A stretch of 64,000 nt of DNA, taken from NCBI GenBank assembly GCA_004764695.1, contig SMSO01000031.1, forward strand, positions 7,001,261-7,065,260, read 5' to 3'. Below, piece by piece: positions 48,619 through 59,417 of this stretch (positions within the stretch are counted from its first letter, which is position 1; each line of letters starts with the position of its first letter). This stretch comes from Schizochytrium sp. TIO01 (Eukaryota > Sar > Bigyra > Thraustochytrida > Thraustochytriidae). The notes under the pieces are model-generated. The model did no database searches, was not told the origin of the DNA, and saw only the letters and a list, made by a program, of their open reading frames with translations. Position numbers and translations under genes: made by a program.

Positions 48619-48711
48619 CTGTCTTGATCAAAGTCCTTCTTTTCATCAGCAAATCCAAATCTTCGTCCAAGTTCAATCTTCTAGTTCTGAGGATACGCAG
48701 AAAGCGCAACT
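48231..48711. promoter_or_regulatory. promoter and 5' UTR region of the SDR gene
   Basis: About 480 bp before the SDR start codon. It includes GAGT repeats (48,415-48,432) and a long TTTC tract (48,550-48,619). No TATA element is obvious. The assignment rests only on position. Confidence 0.4.
48550..48619. repeat. (TTTC)n pyrimidine tract upstream of the SDR gene
   Basis: About 16 TTTC units, pyrimidine on the coding strand, ending about 92 bp before the start codon, so within the likely 5' UTR or core promoter. Confidence 0.92.
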
Positions 48712-49823
48712 ATGGCAGACGAACTTTTCAACGTGCGCGGCAAAGTAAGTGAAACAAAAGGCAGCTGGGTATGAATCAATAGCATCGTTCTATCCTCTGA
48801 CTCCCCACCTGAGGCACCCTGGACCATCTAGGTTGACTACTACTCGTTCACGAGTTCGAAGAGACCAAGCTGGTGATCAAAAGGGGAATAAACTTGAACA
48901 ATATAGCCAAGGCAACAGGAGGCTCAAGAGACAGGAAATCGTGGTGATGATGATTTGAGCATGACCATGTGAAGAAAGCTGACGTAAATTTGTTTGGATA
49001 TTCAACTCCTCGGACCTTTGCTTGAATTTAGGTTGCCGTGCTCACAGGCTCTTCGGGTGCACTCGGTAGCGCTATGGCGAAAGGTCTTGCAGCTCGAGGT
49101 GCTCATGTAGTTATTACGGGTCGTCACCAGGACCAGTGCGATGAGGTAGTCAACTCGATCGAGAAGGAGGGTGGATCTGCGATTGCTGTGGTAGCAGATG
49201 TCTTACAAGAGGCAGACCTGGAACGTCTCCGTGATACAGTGTTGGAGAAATGGGGTAAGATTGACATTTTGGTCAACGCCGCTGGAGGTAACAAAAAGGA
49301 GGCGGTCGTGGGTCCAGATGACTCTTTCTTTAATGTGCCCATCGATGCCGTGCGCGGTGTAATGGACCTCAACTTTTCCGGCACGGTCCTCCCATGCATC
49401 ATTTTGGGCAAGGTTATGGCAGAGGCTCCCGACGGTGGTGTCATTATCAACATCTCGTCCATGGCTGCCGAGAAGGCGACCTTAACCCGTGTCATGGGCT
49501 ACTCTGCATCCAAGGCAGCTGTTACAAACTTCACTCGTTGGTTGTCCGTAGAACTCGCTAAAAAGTACGGTGAGAAGGTCCGTGTCAACGCTATTTCTCC
49601 AGGATTCTTCATTGGTGAGCAAAACCGTGCCCTACTTACCAACGAGGATGGTTCATTGACTTCACGTGGTCAGACCATTATTGATGGCACTCCTATGGCT
49701 CGCTTTGGTGAAGCAAAAGAGCTCATTGGACCTTTAATCTGGTTGTGTTCAGACGCATCAAAGTTTATTACTGGTGCGGTCATTCCGGTAGATGGTGGCT
49801 TCAGTGTATTTTCTGGAGTATAA
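48712..49823 (+). CDS. short-chain dehydrogenase/reductase, sugar-acid type, two exons
   Basis: Exon 48,712-48,744 (11 codons, MADELFNVRGK) and exon 49,032-49,823 give 274 residues. The first exon is needed: it supplies the FNVRGK lead-in to the first beta strand VAVLTG. The NAD(P) loop is TGSSGALG (16-23), NAAGG starts at Asn93, and the catalytic Ser154, Tyr168 and Lys172 lie in INISS and YSASK. SPGFF, GEQNRALL and a C-terminal VDGGFSVFSGV complete the fold. NAAGGN and PGFF.GEQNR are features I associate with bacterial sugar-acid SDRs (mannonate/fructuronate or gluconate oxidoreductase type), so a sugar-acid substrate is likely but not proven. The bacterial look suggests possible lateral transfer followed by intron gain. 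It converges with the Fes1 gene. Confidence 0.88.
48745..49031 (+). other. intron of the SDR gene
   Basis: 287 bp, GTAAGT donor, TTTAG acceptor, between codons. Splicing joins FNVRGK to VAVLTG. Confidence 0.92.
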
Positions 49824-50401
49824 AGCTTTATGTTTTCTGGTACTAAAGCAACATGTGCTAGCTACTACCCTTGAGATGCTGCTGCCTTAAGAGTCCCAAG
49901 CATTTGTTTGCGTCTTAGCTTCTATCAAGTACGCCTTTGTATCTTGCTTCTTACTCTATATCAAGACCTTGTGATGGAAAACCCAACAGATCAACAAGCT
50001 GATAAGAGATCAAATTACATTTAACAATAACAACAACTTTCTCTGGTTTAAGGTTCAGATATAACAAGAAAATATTCGGTTCCTCTTAATGGTTATCTGC
50101 TTTAGTCACAGCAAAGTATACTTAGAAGATAGATACATGGTGAAATACGCGCGATGAAGTTAATCATTTAAAAAGGTTGAGTTAGAAAACGAGAGGAGAC
50201 TCTTTTTTTCTTGACCTCGAGAACAACTCTGGTTAGAAACAGCTACAAATGGAATTATCGTGTAATGGAGATACTAGCCAAGATTCAAAGTGAAATTGTA
50301 ACAAGAATTCTGAATTCTATATTTCATTCACAGTCACAGTCAAAGTCTACCCGCCTTTACAGGAGGTAGCCAAAAGGGAGTTTTGCACATGCCAATTGAG
50401 C
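49824..50401. other. convergent intergenic region
   Basis: 578 bp between the 3' ends of the SDR gene (+) and Fes1 (-). It contains AT-rich 3' UTR-like DNA and no gene. Confidence 0.6.
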
Positions 50402-51406
50402 TTACGGAGCCGGGGCGTTCATAAGCAAGGCGGGTTCCTCCCCAGTGGGAGCAGGGCGGCGATCAATGGCCTCCCGAAGCTGAGCAGCCATTGCCATGGA
50501 AATCTCGTCCAGGTCAGTGAAATGATCCCCCGTCTTCGTAAACTTAGAAAGGCAGCTACGTGTGCCCTCAACAATCTCAGTGTCCAGGCGCTCACGCACG
50601 TGAGCATCAGTATACATGGACAACAAAAGTTTAAGAGAATTCTCGCGGATATCGATGTCCTTTGACATCATACTTTTGTTCAACGTCTCAACCAGCTGAC
50701 CGCCGAGAGCAATCCGCACAGCAGGGACAGTTGTTAGGATGTAGTGCATGAGAAAAAGTGCCTTGCGTTGTGTGCGAATCCCATATACGGAGGTCTCCTC
50801 CTTGATAATATCGAGCAGCACCGCCACGCCCTTCTCATCCTTGATGAAAGCGACGGTCGCGGGTGTGTGCTCACGAATGAAGGTAGAAACGGCGAAGATC
50901 GCTTTGGCATGCTCGGAGGCGGAGATGTTGCGGTCTTTGAGCTTGCTCATAAGAGTTGGTAAGACCTTGAGCTCCATACCAGCATCTTGCACAGGCGGAT
51001 TGTTTTGGGAGCAGGCGCCGAAGACCTCCATAGCGGCAATACGTATATCTTGGTGTTGGTCAGAAATTAAATCTGCAACGATTTTATAACCTCCCATCTT
51101 GACAAAGTCTCGAGCCCAGTCAATCTGCTCAACGTAGCCCATAACAGCCTCCATTGCCTCGCATTTACGCTCTGCAAACTCATCCTCCTCGGCTTCCGAC
51201 GAGTTCTCCTTGCGAGGAGTTCCCAGAATCTCGATGAGGATCTTGAAAGATTCCATGGGGTCCACCACCTGGCTTTCAAGGGCTTTCTTCAAGAATTCAC
51301 GACGCTCAGGATCCATTTGCTGCAACTCGGACGCGTGCGTACCATCTTGGTACTGCAGAGACCATTGCAAGAGTCCTGTCCACTGCTGCAAATTTGCCGA
51401 AGACAT
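50402..51406 (-). CDS. Hsp70 nucleotide exchange factor, Fes1/HspBP1 type
   Basis: A 334-residue protein that promotes ADP release from cytosolic Hsp70. The N-terminus carries the family's short block LLQWSLQYQDG (residues 12-22). Residues about 35-300 are armadillo-like helical repeats with family phrases such as WARDFVKMGGYKIVADL, DIRIAAMEVFGACSQNNPPVQD and RKALFLMHYILTTVP. The length is normal for the family. The start is the ATG of MSSANLQQW. An uncharged Pro/Ala tail ends the protein. It diverges from the ARM-BTB-BTB gene across a 1.4 kb spacer. Sil1 (the ER counterpart) is excluded because no signal peptide is present. Confidence 0.92.
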   Translation of the reverse strand: MSSANLQQWTGLLQWSLQYQDGTHASELQQMDPERREFLKKALESQVVDPMESFKILIEILGTPRKENSSEAEEDEFAERKCEAMEAVMGYVEQIDWARDFVKMGGYKIVADLISDQHQDIRIAAMEVFGACSQNNPPVQDAGMELKVLPTLMSKLKDRNISASEHAKAIFAVSTFIREHTPATVAFIKDEKGVAVLLDIIKEETSVYGIRTQRKALFLMHYILTTVPAVRIALGGQLVETLNKSMMSKDIDIRENSLKLLLSMYTDAHVRERLDTEIVEGTRSCLSKFTKTGDHFTDLDEISMAMAAQLREAIDRRPAPTGEEPALLMNAPAP

Positions 51407-52822
51407 TTTCTTCTACCTCGCCCAAGCGACGCAAGGACTTTCTCTCGGCTTCTGCCGTCTCGCTTCGTTTACCACAACAAGGATCTGTGTGGACGACGAC
51501 CACAAGAGCAACGAGCTCGACAACTGGTTCACGGCTACTCGAGGAAGACCTTCCACAGCCAGCACAGGAATTACCACTCTAGGTACACGCCTACAACTTG
51601 CCGCTGGATGACGGCAATGACGAGGATTCTGTTTTGCTGCTTCAAGTCTTCTCGCATTCTCCACGATCTTCTCCAGACAGAGAAGTAGCAGGAGTAGAAT
51701 AGAATACCTACCATCAAGAAGAAAAATAAGACTTTCGAGACTCTTCTCGCCCTGTATCTTTCGGAACTTTTAGAACTTATGGAACTAAGTTCCCATCGGC
51801 GTTCTTCGTTCTGTTTCGGAAGCTCGGAGGAACGTGCTCTCAAAAAAGGAACTCGCGGGGAAGAGAGAACATAGGAAAGGACAGGCGACGAAAAGCTGGG
51901 AAAAGCTCTCCTTTCCCTCCCAAAAACATTCAGTTGGCGAGTTTTCTGAGATGCTTTTTCTAAATAATTGAGTCTAGTATCACTGGGTCTATTCACAAGG
52001 GATATAAAAGAACACTCTGTAGTTGCACATAGAATATGGTTGCATTTTTGTATTTTAGATCGCATTGAACTAATACCACAGACTAGCCGCTCGTGAAATA
52101 TATCGAAGCAAAGTTGGGAGGGCTATATGTATAGGATTTTCTCGTGGATTTGCTGCTTGAGTATCAACCGAAAGGCCTTGAAAACTCACAATTTGAGAGT
52201 GCTGACATTATGCTTGTGGATTATGCATAGCAAATATTCAGATATGTGAAGTAAAGTGAGATGGAGGCCAATGGATTAAGAGGCCATTATATCAAGTCGA
52301 ACTGCTTGCAGAAATTACATGTTTGATTCTTGGTTGGTTTAGAATGGAACGATGTTCTAGAACGTTCCCATACTCAAGAAGAAGACTTTTGTTAGCATGG
52401 CAGTCCAGCCATTCAAATTGGTGAGATGAAGACTTGCTGCAGTGTAACCTATCTAATTTCCTAACACATTCTGTAGGAACTGTGTTTTGTGATCCGGCTT
52501 CCCGCTCTCAAAATCTCAACAAATAGTATTGTATAAGACCGCTCTGTGTTTGATCTGTCCATAGCGAGCGCTCTCGATTCTTAAAAAAGAGTGTGTGTAT
52601 AAGACACTGCTCTCAAGTTGGTTTGATATATCAATTTAAACATTTGGATAAATCACATAGACACCACGATTACGGGAGCGCGACCCAGCGACAAACCCAA
52701 ACAAACCCAAAACCTAAGCCACCAAAAAAAGTATTAGAAAAGCCTCGGTTGAGGAGGATCGATATAAGAGCTTCTATTAGAGCAGTATTCGAGCCTGGAA
52801 TACTAGTGCTGATAGGGGTAGA
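51407..52822. other. divergent promoter region
   Basis: 1.4 kb between Fes1 (-) and the ARM-BTB-BTB gene (+); it should contain both promoters. A 164-codon minus-strand ATG frame at 51,571-52,065 is the longest open stretch, but it shows no family motif and is probably chance. An A-rich segment lies at 52,725-52,740. Confidence 0.5.
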
Positions 52823-55800
52823 ATGACTCGGAGGTGCGATAGCCAAGTGAGGTCATGTCAAGCTACCCTGGATGAGATAAGAAATGCATCACCCGATGAT
52901 GACCAAAAAATTTACGAAAGCTTTACACAGATCGCCAACAATGGTACACAAAACGAGCTCGAAAGCCTCTTTCAGGACCCAAGTCTCGTAGAGAGGATTA
53001 ACTCATCGATCTCCCAGGATCGCGATATTGAAGTGAAATGCAAGTTTATGTCAACCCTGAGGCAGCTTGTCCTTAGATCATCCAATTCGACGAGCTTCGA
53101 CAAAATAGGAGAGACTATAGCTGGCCAGCTCCAACTCTTTACATTGCGTAAATGTGATAGGGGGAGCAGCTGCTCCTCTGTGCAGAGCATTTGCAAAGAC
53201 ATCATTTTCATACTTTGCAGACTGACAGCTAACCAGCAAATGCGAGAAACTCTCAAAAAGGTAATTGATATTACTATAGTCATCAAGTTCTTAGAAGGTT
53301 GGCATGAGAATGTTCAATGTGAGGGATTAAAACTTCTTTTCTCGCTTTCGTCTGCCAGCACAGACGTTCGCTTGGCTATATCTGCTGCGTTACCCAAAGA
53401 CTTGCTGATTCGGCTTCTTTGCAATGATGGTCCAGGACAACCTGCAGTGACTGGTCTTTTGGCTAATATTTGCTTTGATGATACGGTTCTTAAAGCTTCC
53501 ATTCTCGATAACGAAGAGGTTTTGAAAGCTTTCATCAGAAATCTCAAGGAAGGGATGTCAAACCCTTTAGTACACCAAACCTGCCGGGCTTTGTTTGTAC
53601 TGAGCTCTATGGAGGCAAACAAGCACAAAATTGTGTCCGCCAATTTATTAGAGCCTCTCTCAGCGCAGTTGTGGCTCTTTAATGAGGATATCATTCGTAA
53701 CGCTCTAGGTGCCATAGCAAACATTTGCACTGTTCAAAGATATAAATTGTCAGTGAGTGGCGCTCTGTTTTTCCGTCGTTTGTCGGAATTGCCACCATTC
53801 CCAGCTATCAGCACAAAGCGCCAACTTGCTAGGCTCTACTTCTCCTTGACAGGGAACACGGGAAACCTTGATCTGCTGATTAAGTGTAACGCCATCCAAG
53901 CTTTAACCCAGCTTGTAAACTTGGATGATGTAGGGGTTCAAAAGAATTCACTCGGGGCAATTGCAAACATGGCAATAGACGGGGCCTGCAAGGGCCTTCT
54001 ATTGAATAGTAACCTCCCCAAACGCATCATTCAGCTTCTATCCACGCAGGATTTGGAAGTGGCGCGCCAAAGTACGCGAGCATGCTTCAGTTTGACAACA
54101 AATACTAAAATGAAGGTATATATCCTCCAAACCCAAGCCAGTACAATCACAAGCTTGATCCAAAGTGGATTACGATTCAAATGTAATCACATACTGCGCA
54201 ATATTGCTGGATTAATCGCGAACCTCATTATCGGGGGGCGATTCAAAGAGAACGAAGAAACGGACAATTCCCTTGCAGATTTCCTGGTCGAGTTACTCTC
54301 AAACAAAGACGCTGGTGTCTTATCTCAAACTACGCGTTGCTTATTTGCACTCTCTGCAGGCTCCTTGGCACAGAAGAAAAAAATACTTCAAGCTGGTGCC
54401 ATTCCTCGACTTGCCGACGTACTATCACGGGTGGAGGATAAAATTCAAACAAATATTTGTGGCACCTTAGCAAACCTTGCAGTAGAATTTCCCGACGAAA
54501 TCATCAAGGGGAATTTTGTTCCAAAACTCATGGAACTCTTCTGCAAAAGTTATGACCCCAGCACGCGAAAGCACGCACTCCGGGTATTCAAAATCTTTGA
54601 TCAAGGCAAAAAGGATTACTGCTTTGATAACCATAGAGCCGGGGTTAGTGGTGATCAACATGAATTCTTTACCCGTTTACATCGACTTTTCCAGGCACTT
54701 TGGGAAAGAGCCGCATCGCGCGAAGTGATTGAGCGGTACAGCGAAATAGTTGAGCCGGACCTAGAGATTCACCTGCCATTGTATGCAGCGAGACCTAACA
54801 GCATCCGAGAAGACGATCAGATGGAAGAGGTTGCTGAAGTCCAGTGGTGGTCTTTTCCTTGCCATGGAATTATTGCCGCAGTCCGATGCAAGACAATTAT
54901 GTCCCAGATATATCACTGTTTGGCCTCAGATCACCATTTACAAACCAATATGGAGCAGCACCGAACCGTTAGCATGGCGCTTCCCGAAGACATGGCAGCT
55001 ACAAAAGAAGCTTGGAAGTGTATCTTTGAATACATTTATGCTGATTCAATTCCAACATTCAATAATCTTTCACAAGCTGAACAGAACCAGGTTTACAAGG
55101 AGGCAGCAGTTCTGGCTCGAAAGTTGAATCTAGGATTGCTGGGGCACAAACTTAACAATATGCTGCCCAACTCGCAGGTGCCCCCTCGCGTTTGTACTTG
55201 GTTTGAAGATTTCGCCAGATTGAGCACAATTGATGAGCTTCCACGTAAACAAGATAAGCTGGAGCATAAACAACTGCAGTTTGTTAATGAAGCGCTTGCT
55301 AATGCCTCTATTAGATCTAGTATCGAGGACCAACCAGTCGAAATTCAAGATAAGCGTCGCAAAACAATTAATCCAGCCCAAGGTCTCTGCTCCTCTCATG
55401 CTAGAGTTGTCAGAAGCCACCAGGTATTGCTGTCCTTACGCAGCGACTATTTCGCTACTTTGTTCTGTTCCAAGAGTGGATGGGCGAGGATCAACAGCGA
55501 AAACCAGAATATCACAATAGATGCTTCTGAAAAAGCATTTGAAATTTTGATTCACTTTATTAACAATGGTTTGGAAGATAACGTTTCCGGCCGCTTGCAG
55601 GAAGACCTTTCTGTAAGCTTGGAGCTACTCATTCTTTCTCAAGATTATGATTTTGCCAGCTTGAGCCGTGAATGCGCCTTTCTTTTGTATAAGAACCTTT
55701 CAGTCGAGAATGTGCTCATTATCTACCAAGAATGCATTTCTGAGGCGCTTTCTGCGATACGCGTGGCTTGTATGCTTTATATGATTTTGAAGCAAATGCT

Positions 55801-55930
55801 ACCTTCCTTGGAGGCAGCCATAAAGTTGAACTCTGAAACCCCGCTCATTTACGGGCATTCTATGAGCAGACTGTTTCTTGTACAACTTTGCGAAGAACTA
55901 AAGGAGAAAGTGCAGAATTGGAAACTGTAA
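52823..55930 (+). CDS. armadillo-repeat protein with two BTB domains
   Basis: A 1035-residue intronless protein. Residues about 80-600 are armadillo repeats, visible as recurring phrases: GLLANICFDD, NALGAIANICTV, NSLGAIANMAID, IAGLIANLIIGG and ICGTLANLAVE. A first BTB/POZ-like domain spans about 640-780 (FPCHGIIAAVRCKTIMSQI, then FEYIYAD). A second spans about 855-945 (ARVVRSHQVLLSLRSDYFATLF, then FEILIHFINNG) and is followed by a helical BACK-like region to about 1000. ARM-BTB proteins often act as cullin-3 substrate adaptors; whether this one does is inference. The tandem BTB arrangement behind ARM repeats is unusual. The start is the first ATG in frame. The linker at 800-855 includes a basic KRRK cluster that could be a nuclear signal. 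Confidence 0.85.
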   Translation: MTRRCDSQVRSCQATLDEIRNASPDDDQKIYESFTQIANNGTQNELESLFQDPSLVERINSSISQDRDIEVKCKFMSTLRQLVLRSSNSTSFDKIGETIAGQLQLFTLRKCDRGSSCSSVQSICKDIIFILCRLTANQQMRETLKKVIDITIVIKFLEGWHENVQCEGLKLLFSLSSASTDVRLAISAALPKDLLIRLLCNDGPGQPAVTGLLANICFDDTVLKASILDNEEVLKAFIRNLKEGMSNPLVHQTCRALFVLSSMEANKHKIVSANLLEPLSAQLWLFNEDIIRNALGAIANICTVQRYKLSVSGALFFRRLSELPPFPAISTKRQLARLYFSLTGNTGNLDLLIKCNAIQALTQLVNLDDVGVQKNSLGAIANMAIDGACKGLLLNSNLPKRIIQLLSTQDLEVARQSTRACFSLTTNTKMKVYILQTQASTITSLIQSGLRFKCNHILRNIAGLIANLIIGGRFKENEETDNSLADFLVELLSNKDAGVLSQTTRCLFALSAGSLAQKKKILQAGAIPRLADVLSRVEDKIQTNICGTLANLAVEFPDEIIKGNFVPKLMELFCKSYDPSTRKHALRVFKIFDQGKKDYCFDNHRAGVSGDQHEFFTRLHRLFQALWERAASREVIERYSEIVEPDLEIHLPLYAARPNSIREDDQMEEVAEVQWWSFPCHGIIAAVRCKTIMSQIYHCLASDHHLQTNMEQHRTVSMALPEDMAATKEAWKCIFEYIYADSIPTFNNLSQAEQNQVYKEAAVLARKLNLGLLGHKLNNMLPNSQVPPRVCTWFEDFARLSTIDELPRKQDKLEHKQLQFVNEALANASIRSSIEDQPVEIQDKRRKTINPAQGLCSSHARVVRSHQVLLSLRSDYFATLFCSKSGWARINSENQNITIDASEKAFEILIHFINNGLEDNVSGRLQEDLSVSLELLILSQDYDFASLSRECAFLLYKNLSVENVLIIYQECISEALSAIRVACMLYMILKQMLPSLEAAIKLNSETPLIYGHSMSRLFLVQLCEELKEKVQNWKL

Positions 55931-57946
55931 ACCTTCCTATTTTTCTCAAGAATAATAGATCCTCGATATAGATGAATTCTTAAAAAGATCATGAATATTG
56001 CTGAGATCTCCAATCGAAGGAACTAGTGATAAGACATTACTAGAGTTCTTGGTGTCTCTTGGTAAAACCCCGTTAGACATAAGGCTTACATTAGAGCAAG
56101 AATAGGCAACCAGACTCATGTGGCTGCCGGAACAATAATTAAAAGTGTGAAGACGCATTAACTACACCCAAGCGTGGTTTAGCTTGAGTCGATGGTTGGA
56201 GAAGGTAGATAAACCTAACCCCATCGATTATCTCTAACCACATTCAAGAATGTCTTAATCTCCCTAACTACTACATGAATCCACCTGTCCTGGAATTCAT
56301 TCCTCAGGACAGCAGTTCGCTAACACTTAAATAAACCTTCTTATAACCTTCATCAAGCTTCTTGCCTTCATCTTTACAGTCAACCTCACGCTAATCAGTA
56401 TTACCTTTCAGCAAATATCAAATTGCCAAGATTTCTTAGCGCAGGCCGTATGTACACGACCTTTTGTTAAAGTTCTTAGTAAACCAATATGATATTTAGA
56501 GGGTTTCTAATCTGTCAATTAGTAGAACGAGCCAACTAGACAGTGGTAATCCAAGGTGCTGGAAGAACAACTTTTTAACAGTCAGAGTTAAAATCGACGC
56601 TTGAAGAGGCGACGAAAGCTTGTTCTATTGCCTCTGTGGAGGGCAAAAGGTGTTAGTCTTGCTCCACTTAAACTTTACAAGTCTAGCCCACAGTAGGAAT
56701 CATCATCATTTGCTCCAAAAGCCTAAATTTACATTTTCTTTCTTATAGATTTCATTATCCTTTCAATTCACTAAACAAGTTCGAGGAATTGAAACATATT
56801 TTCAGACAGATAATCAGCTATCGTCTTTGAGATCATTACCCCGAGTAGCAAGAAAATATACTGCAGCGAGAATCTTCACAAAAATTTGTGAATCCAATGG
56901 CACTTAAAGACAGGCTTAAAAATGTGTGTTTATACTTAGTGTCAGCTATTAAGGTTAGAGGTGTTTACGTGCTGATGAAACTTACATTGAATACATCTTG
57001 TTTTTCTAATAAGAGCCAAATCAAAACTGATGGGCAAGGACACAAGTAAAACTGATCTTTCGAATCTGAGCCCCAAATCGATGCACTCTAGTGTTATACA
57101 TGCTCAGATAGTAATTTCAGCAGACCCAGATCTTAAAATCAATTGACTGCAATGAATTTATCTGCGGTATAGCTTTGGATGATTAAAAAACAATTCTTGC
57201 TGAAAATTGTTTCTATAGCTATACTGTCGTTGAATAACTGTACTTCAGCACAGCATCTGTGCTACAGCGGTCAAATCAAAGTCCACAGCATGTTCTCATC
57301 AATGGACTCCATATTTCCATAGGCAGCACCTATAGTGGCTAGCATCGCTATTGTTGTTACGTTTTTTTGTAACGTTGCCTGTACCCGGTTGTCCTTTCCT
57401 CCCTCACTGCAAGGCTTACTTACTCTTTACCCGTTAGGTTCAAGATCCAACCGTCATTGTTGACCTTACCTGGTAGGTACCAAATTCTCACCCTGTTTTT
57501 TTTTTTTTTTTTCTGTTTGACAAGCAAACCTGGTAGCCTAGGTCCATCAAACTCTGCAAGTTGAGTCAACGTGCCTTGCCTACGCTGCGAATTGCCCAAA
57601 CTCAGAAAGACCATTCGAACCTTGACGAAGTTGTAGTTTGAGCAGCGACAGTTGTTGTTTGTTCCCTTGGTGGCAGGTGTCAGAACCACCTCGATTCAAT
57701 ACATCAGTCTTGAGCGAGGGAACTGCTTTTATACTGCAGAGTAAAGCCTTGAAACATTGTAGCGAGGCTCGAGAGTGGGTGGGAACTCTTCAAGAGTAGG
57801 CTCTGCTGACTGATTATTCTCTTTTTCAAATCCATTTTTAGCTTTTATTTGGTTGAGCGCAACTTCTTCAGGCTCTATACTTGCCGAAGTCAACCCTTGT
57901 CGCTAACAGGAACCAAGAACGCCTTGTTTGCCGTCCTATCGAAAAT
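55931..57946. other. 2 kb intergenic region
   Basis: Between the ARM-BTB-BTB gene and the transporter, both on the + strand. It is AT-rich, with a T run at 57,496-57,512, and has no recognisable gene or dispersed repeat. The final 200-300 bp are presumably the transporter promoter. Confidence 0.55.
57496..57512. repeat. poly(T) run
   Basis: Seventeen consecutive T bases in an intergenic region. Confidence 0.9.
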
Positions 57947-59134
57947 ATGGGGAGGCTTCTCAAGCTTGTCACTGTCTTAGTGGCAGTTGCCTCAGGCGCA
58001 AGTCTTGCGTTACAGAGTGCTGTTAACGGAGCCCTTGGTGTGCCACTTGGTAATGGATTGCTATCTTCGCTGTTTTCATTTATTGGGGGTGCAATCTTAC
58101 TAAGTTGGTTTGCACCATTCAGCTTGGGCCAAAAGCCACGAGATAAGGGACTCAACCCAAAGCCTGTAAGATGGTGGATGTGGATAGCTGGTGGCGGGAT
58201 CTCTGTATACAGTGTCGCATCTGGAACGTACTTAGGTCCCAAACTTGGTTTTGGGCTGTTCTATGCGGCTGTGATTACAGGACAACTTCTGGCAGGCCTG
58301 ATCGTCGACCATTTTGCGTTTATGGATACGCCGGAAACACCGGCAACTAAATGGCGAATTGGAGGTATGAGTCTTGTTTTAGCAGGATCTATTATGGCAA
58401 TCGCAGATAAGGTTGATGTGGATGGTCTAAGCACAGGTCTTATTGTTGCCTATGTTATGGTTGCTTTTGTCGAAGGTATCCTGATGACAGTTCAAGCTCC
58501 AATCAATAGCGCATTAACAATTCGACTTGGTACTTTTCCACATCGTACTGCGCTTATTTCCTTTGGTGTTGCACTCATTCTTGCCTCAATTTGTTGGGGG
58601 GTGTCGGTTGGCATAATGGGTGGGGGTGTATCTAATGTGCATTTAAATGAGACAGTTTGGTGGATGTATTTTGGAGGACCATTGGGCGCATTTTATGTTG
58701 TCATGTCAGTACAACTTGCACCCGTTCTTGGTGTGGCATGGTTTTTTGTCGCTGTCATAGCTGGACAGCTTCTAATGTCGCTCTTTATAGATAGTTTTGG
58801 TATTGCTAACTCCTCAGTGGTATCCGCCACTGGTTTGCGTATTGCTGGCGTCGTTCTCGTTTTTATTGGTGCCGCTTGCTTTCGCCTCTTTCCTCTTAGC
58901 TTGAAGTCGCAACAACTTTTACAGCGAAAATGTTTTACTTGCATGGGCAAGGATGAGGCTTGTCGAGAGCAAGAACATACTTTGGTAGTTTTGCAAAACG
59001 AAACCGCTCAAAGAACGGTTGAAAAAGATATAGAAGGAAGTATACCAACACTTGATGATGAAAATCCTGCTGATATCGATCTTGCTAGCGGGGTCTCAGC
59101 CACAAGCCCGCTACAACAGCTTGCGAAAATATAG
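57947..59134 (+). CDS. YdcZ/DUF606-type membrane transporter, tandem duplicated
   Basis: A 395-residue membrane protein of the drug/metabolite transporter superfamily. The open frame reaches upstream only through non-ATG codons, so I start at the ATG of MGRLLKLV. About ten hydrophobic helices form two similar halves. The first has AVNGALGVPLGNGLLSSLFSF, GTYLGPKLG and TGQLLAGLIVDHF. The second has APINSALTIRLGTF, SVQLAPVLGVAWFF and AGQLLMSLFIDSFG. This pairing fits two fused YdcZ units; bacterial YdcZ proteins are usually single about-150-residue units or fusions. The last about 75 residues are hydrophilic and acidic, presumably cytosolic. The substrate is unknown. The bacterial affinity makes lateral transfer possible. 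The large inverted repeat begins about 280 bp downstream. Confidence 0.87.
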   Translation: MGRLLKLVTVLVAVASGASLALQSAVNGALGVPLGNGLLSSLFSFIGGAILLSWFAPFSLGQKPRDKGLNPKPVRWWMWIAGGGISVYSVASGTYLGPKLGFGLFYAAVITGQLLAGLIVDHFAFMDTPETPATKWRIGGMSLVLAGSIMAIADKVDVDGLSTGLIVAYVMVAFVEGILMTVQAPINSALTIRLGTFPHRTALISFGVALILASICWGVSVGIMGGGVSNVHLNETVWWMYFGGPLGAFYVVMSVQLAPVLGVAWFFVAVIAGQLLMSLFIDSFGIANSSVVSATGLRIAGVVLVFIGAACFRLFPLSLKSQQLLQRKCFTCMGKDEACREQEHTLVVLQNETAQRTVEKDIEGSIPTLDDENPADIDLASGVSATSPLQQLAKI

Positions 59135-59417
59135 ATTCCGACTAGTAACTTGGCTACGAAGCAGGTGCGTCCAAAGTAAGAAATTACGTTTTGATGACTC
59201 CGTTCCAATGCTTAGTTTCTGGCAGCGGCCCATGCGCTCAAACATTGTGAACGTCTATTTGCTGTTAGTGCTAAACGGCATGATAGTTGTTCTCATTTTC
59301 TTTATCGAAACCAAAGAATAACTTACTCCTCACTCGCAAGATTGGAAACCTCAGCAAGATTTAAAGATTTAAAATTGGTAATTGATACAACGTTTTTAAT
59401 AAAGGAAACCATCACAG

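Noticed and set aside
51571-52065. 164-codon minus-strand ATG frame upstream of Fes1
   Set aside because: No family motif, irregular composition with one chance hydrophobic stretch, and it lies where the Fes1 promoter and 5' UTR are expected.
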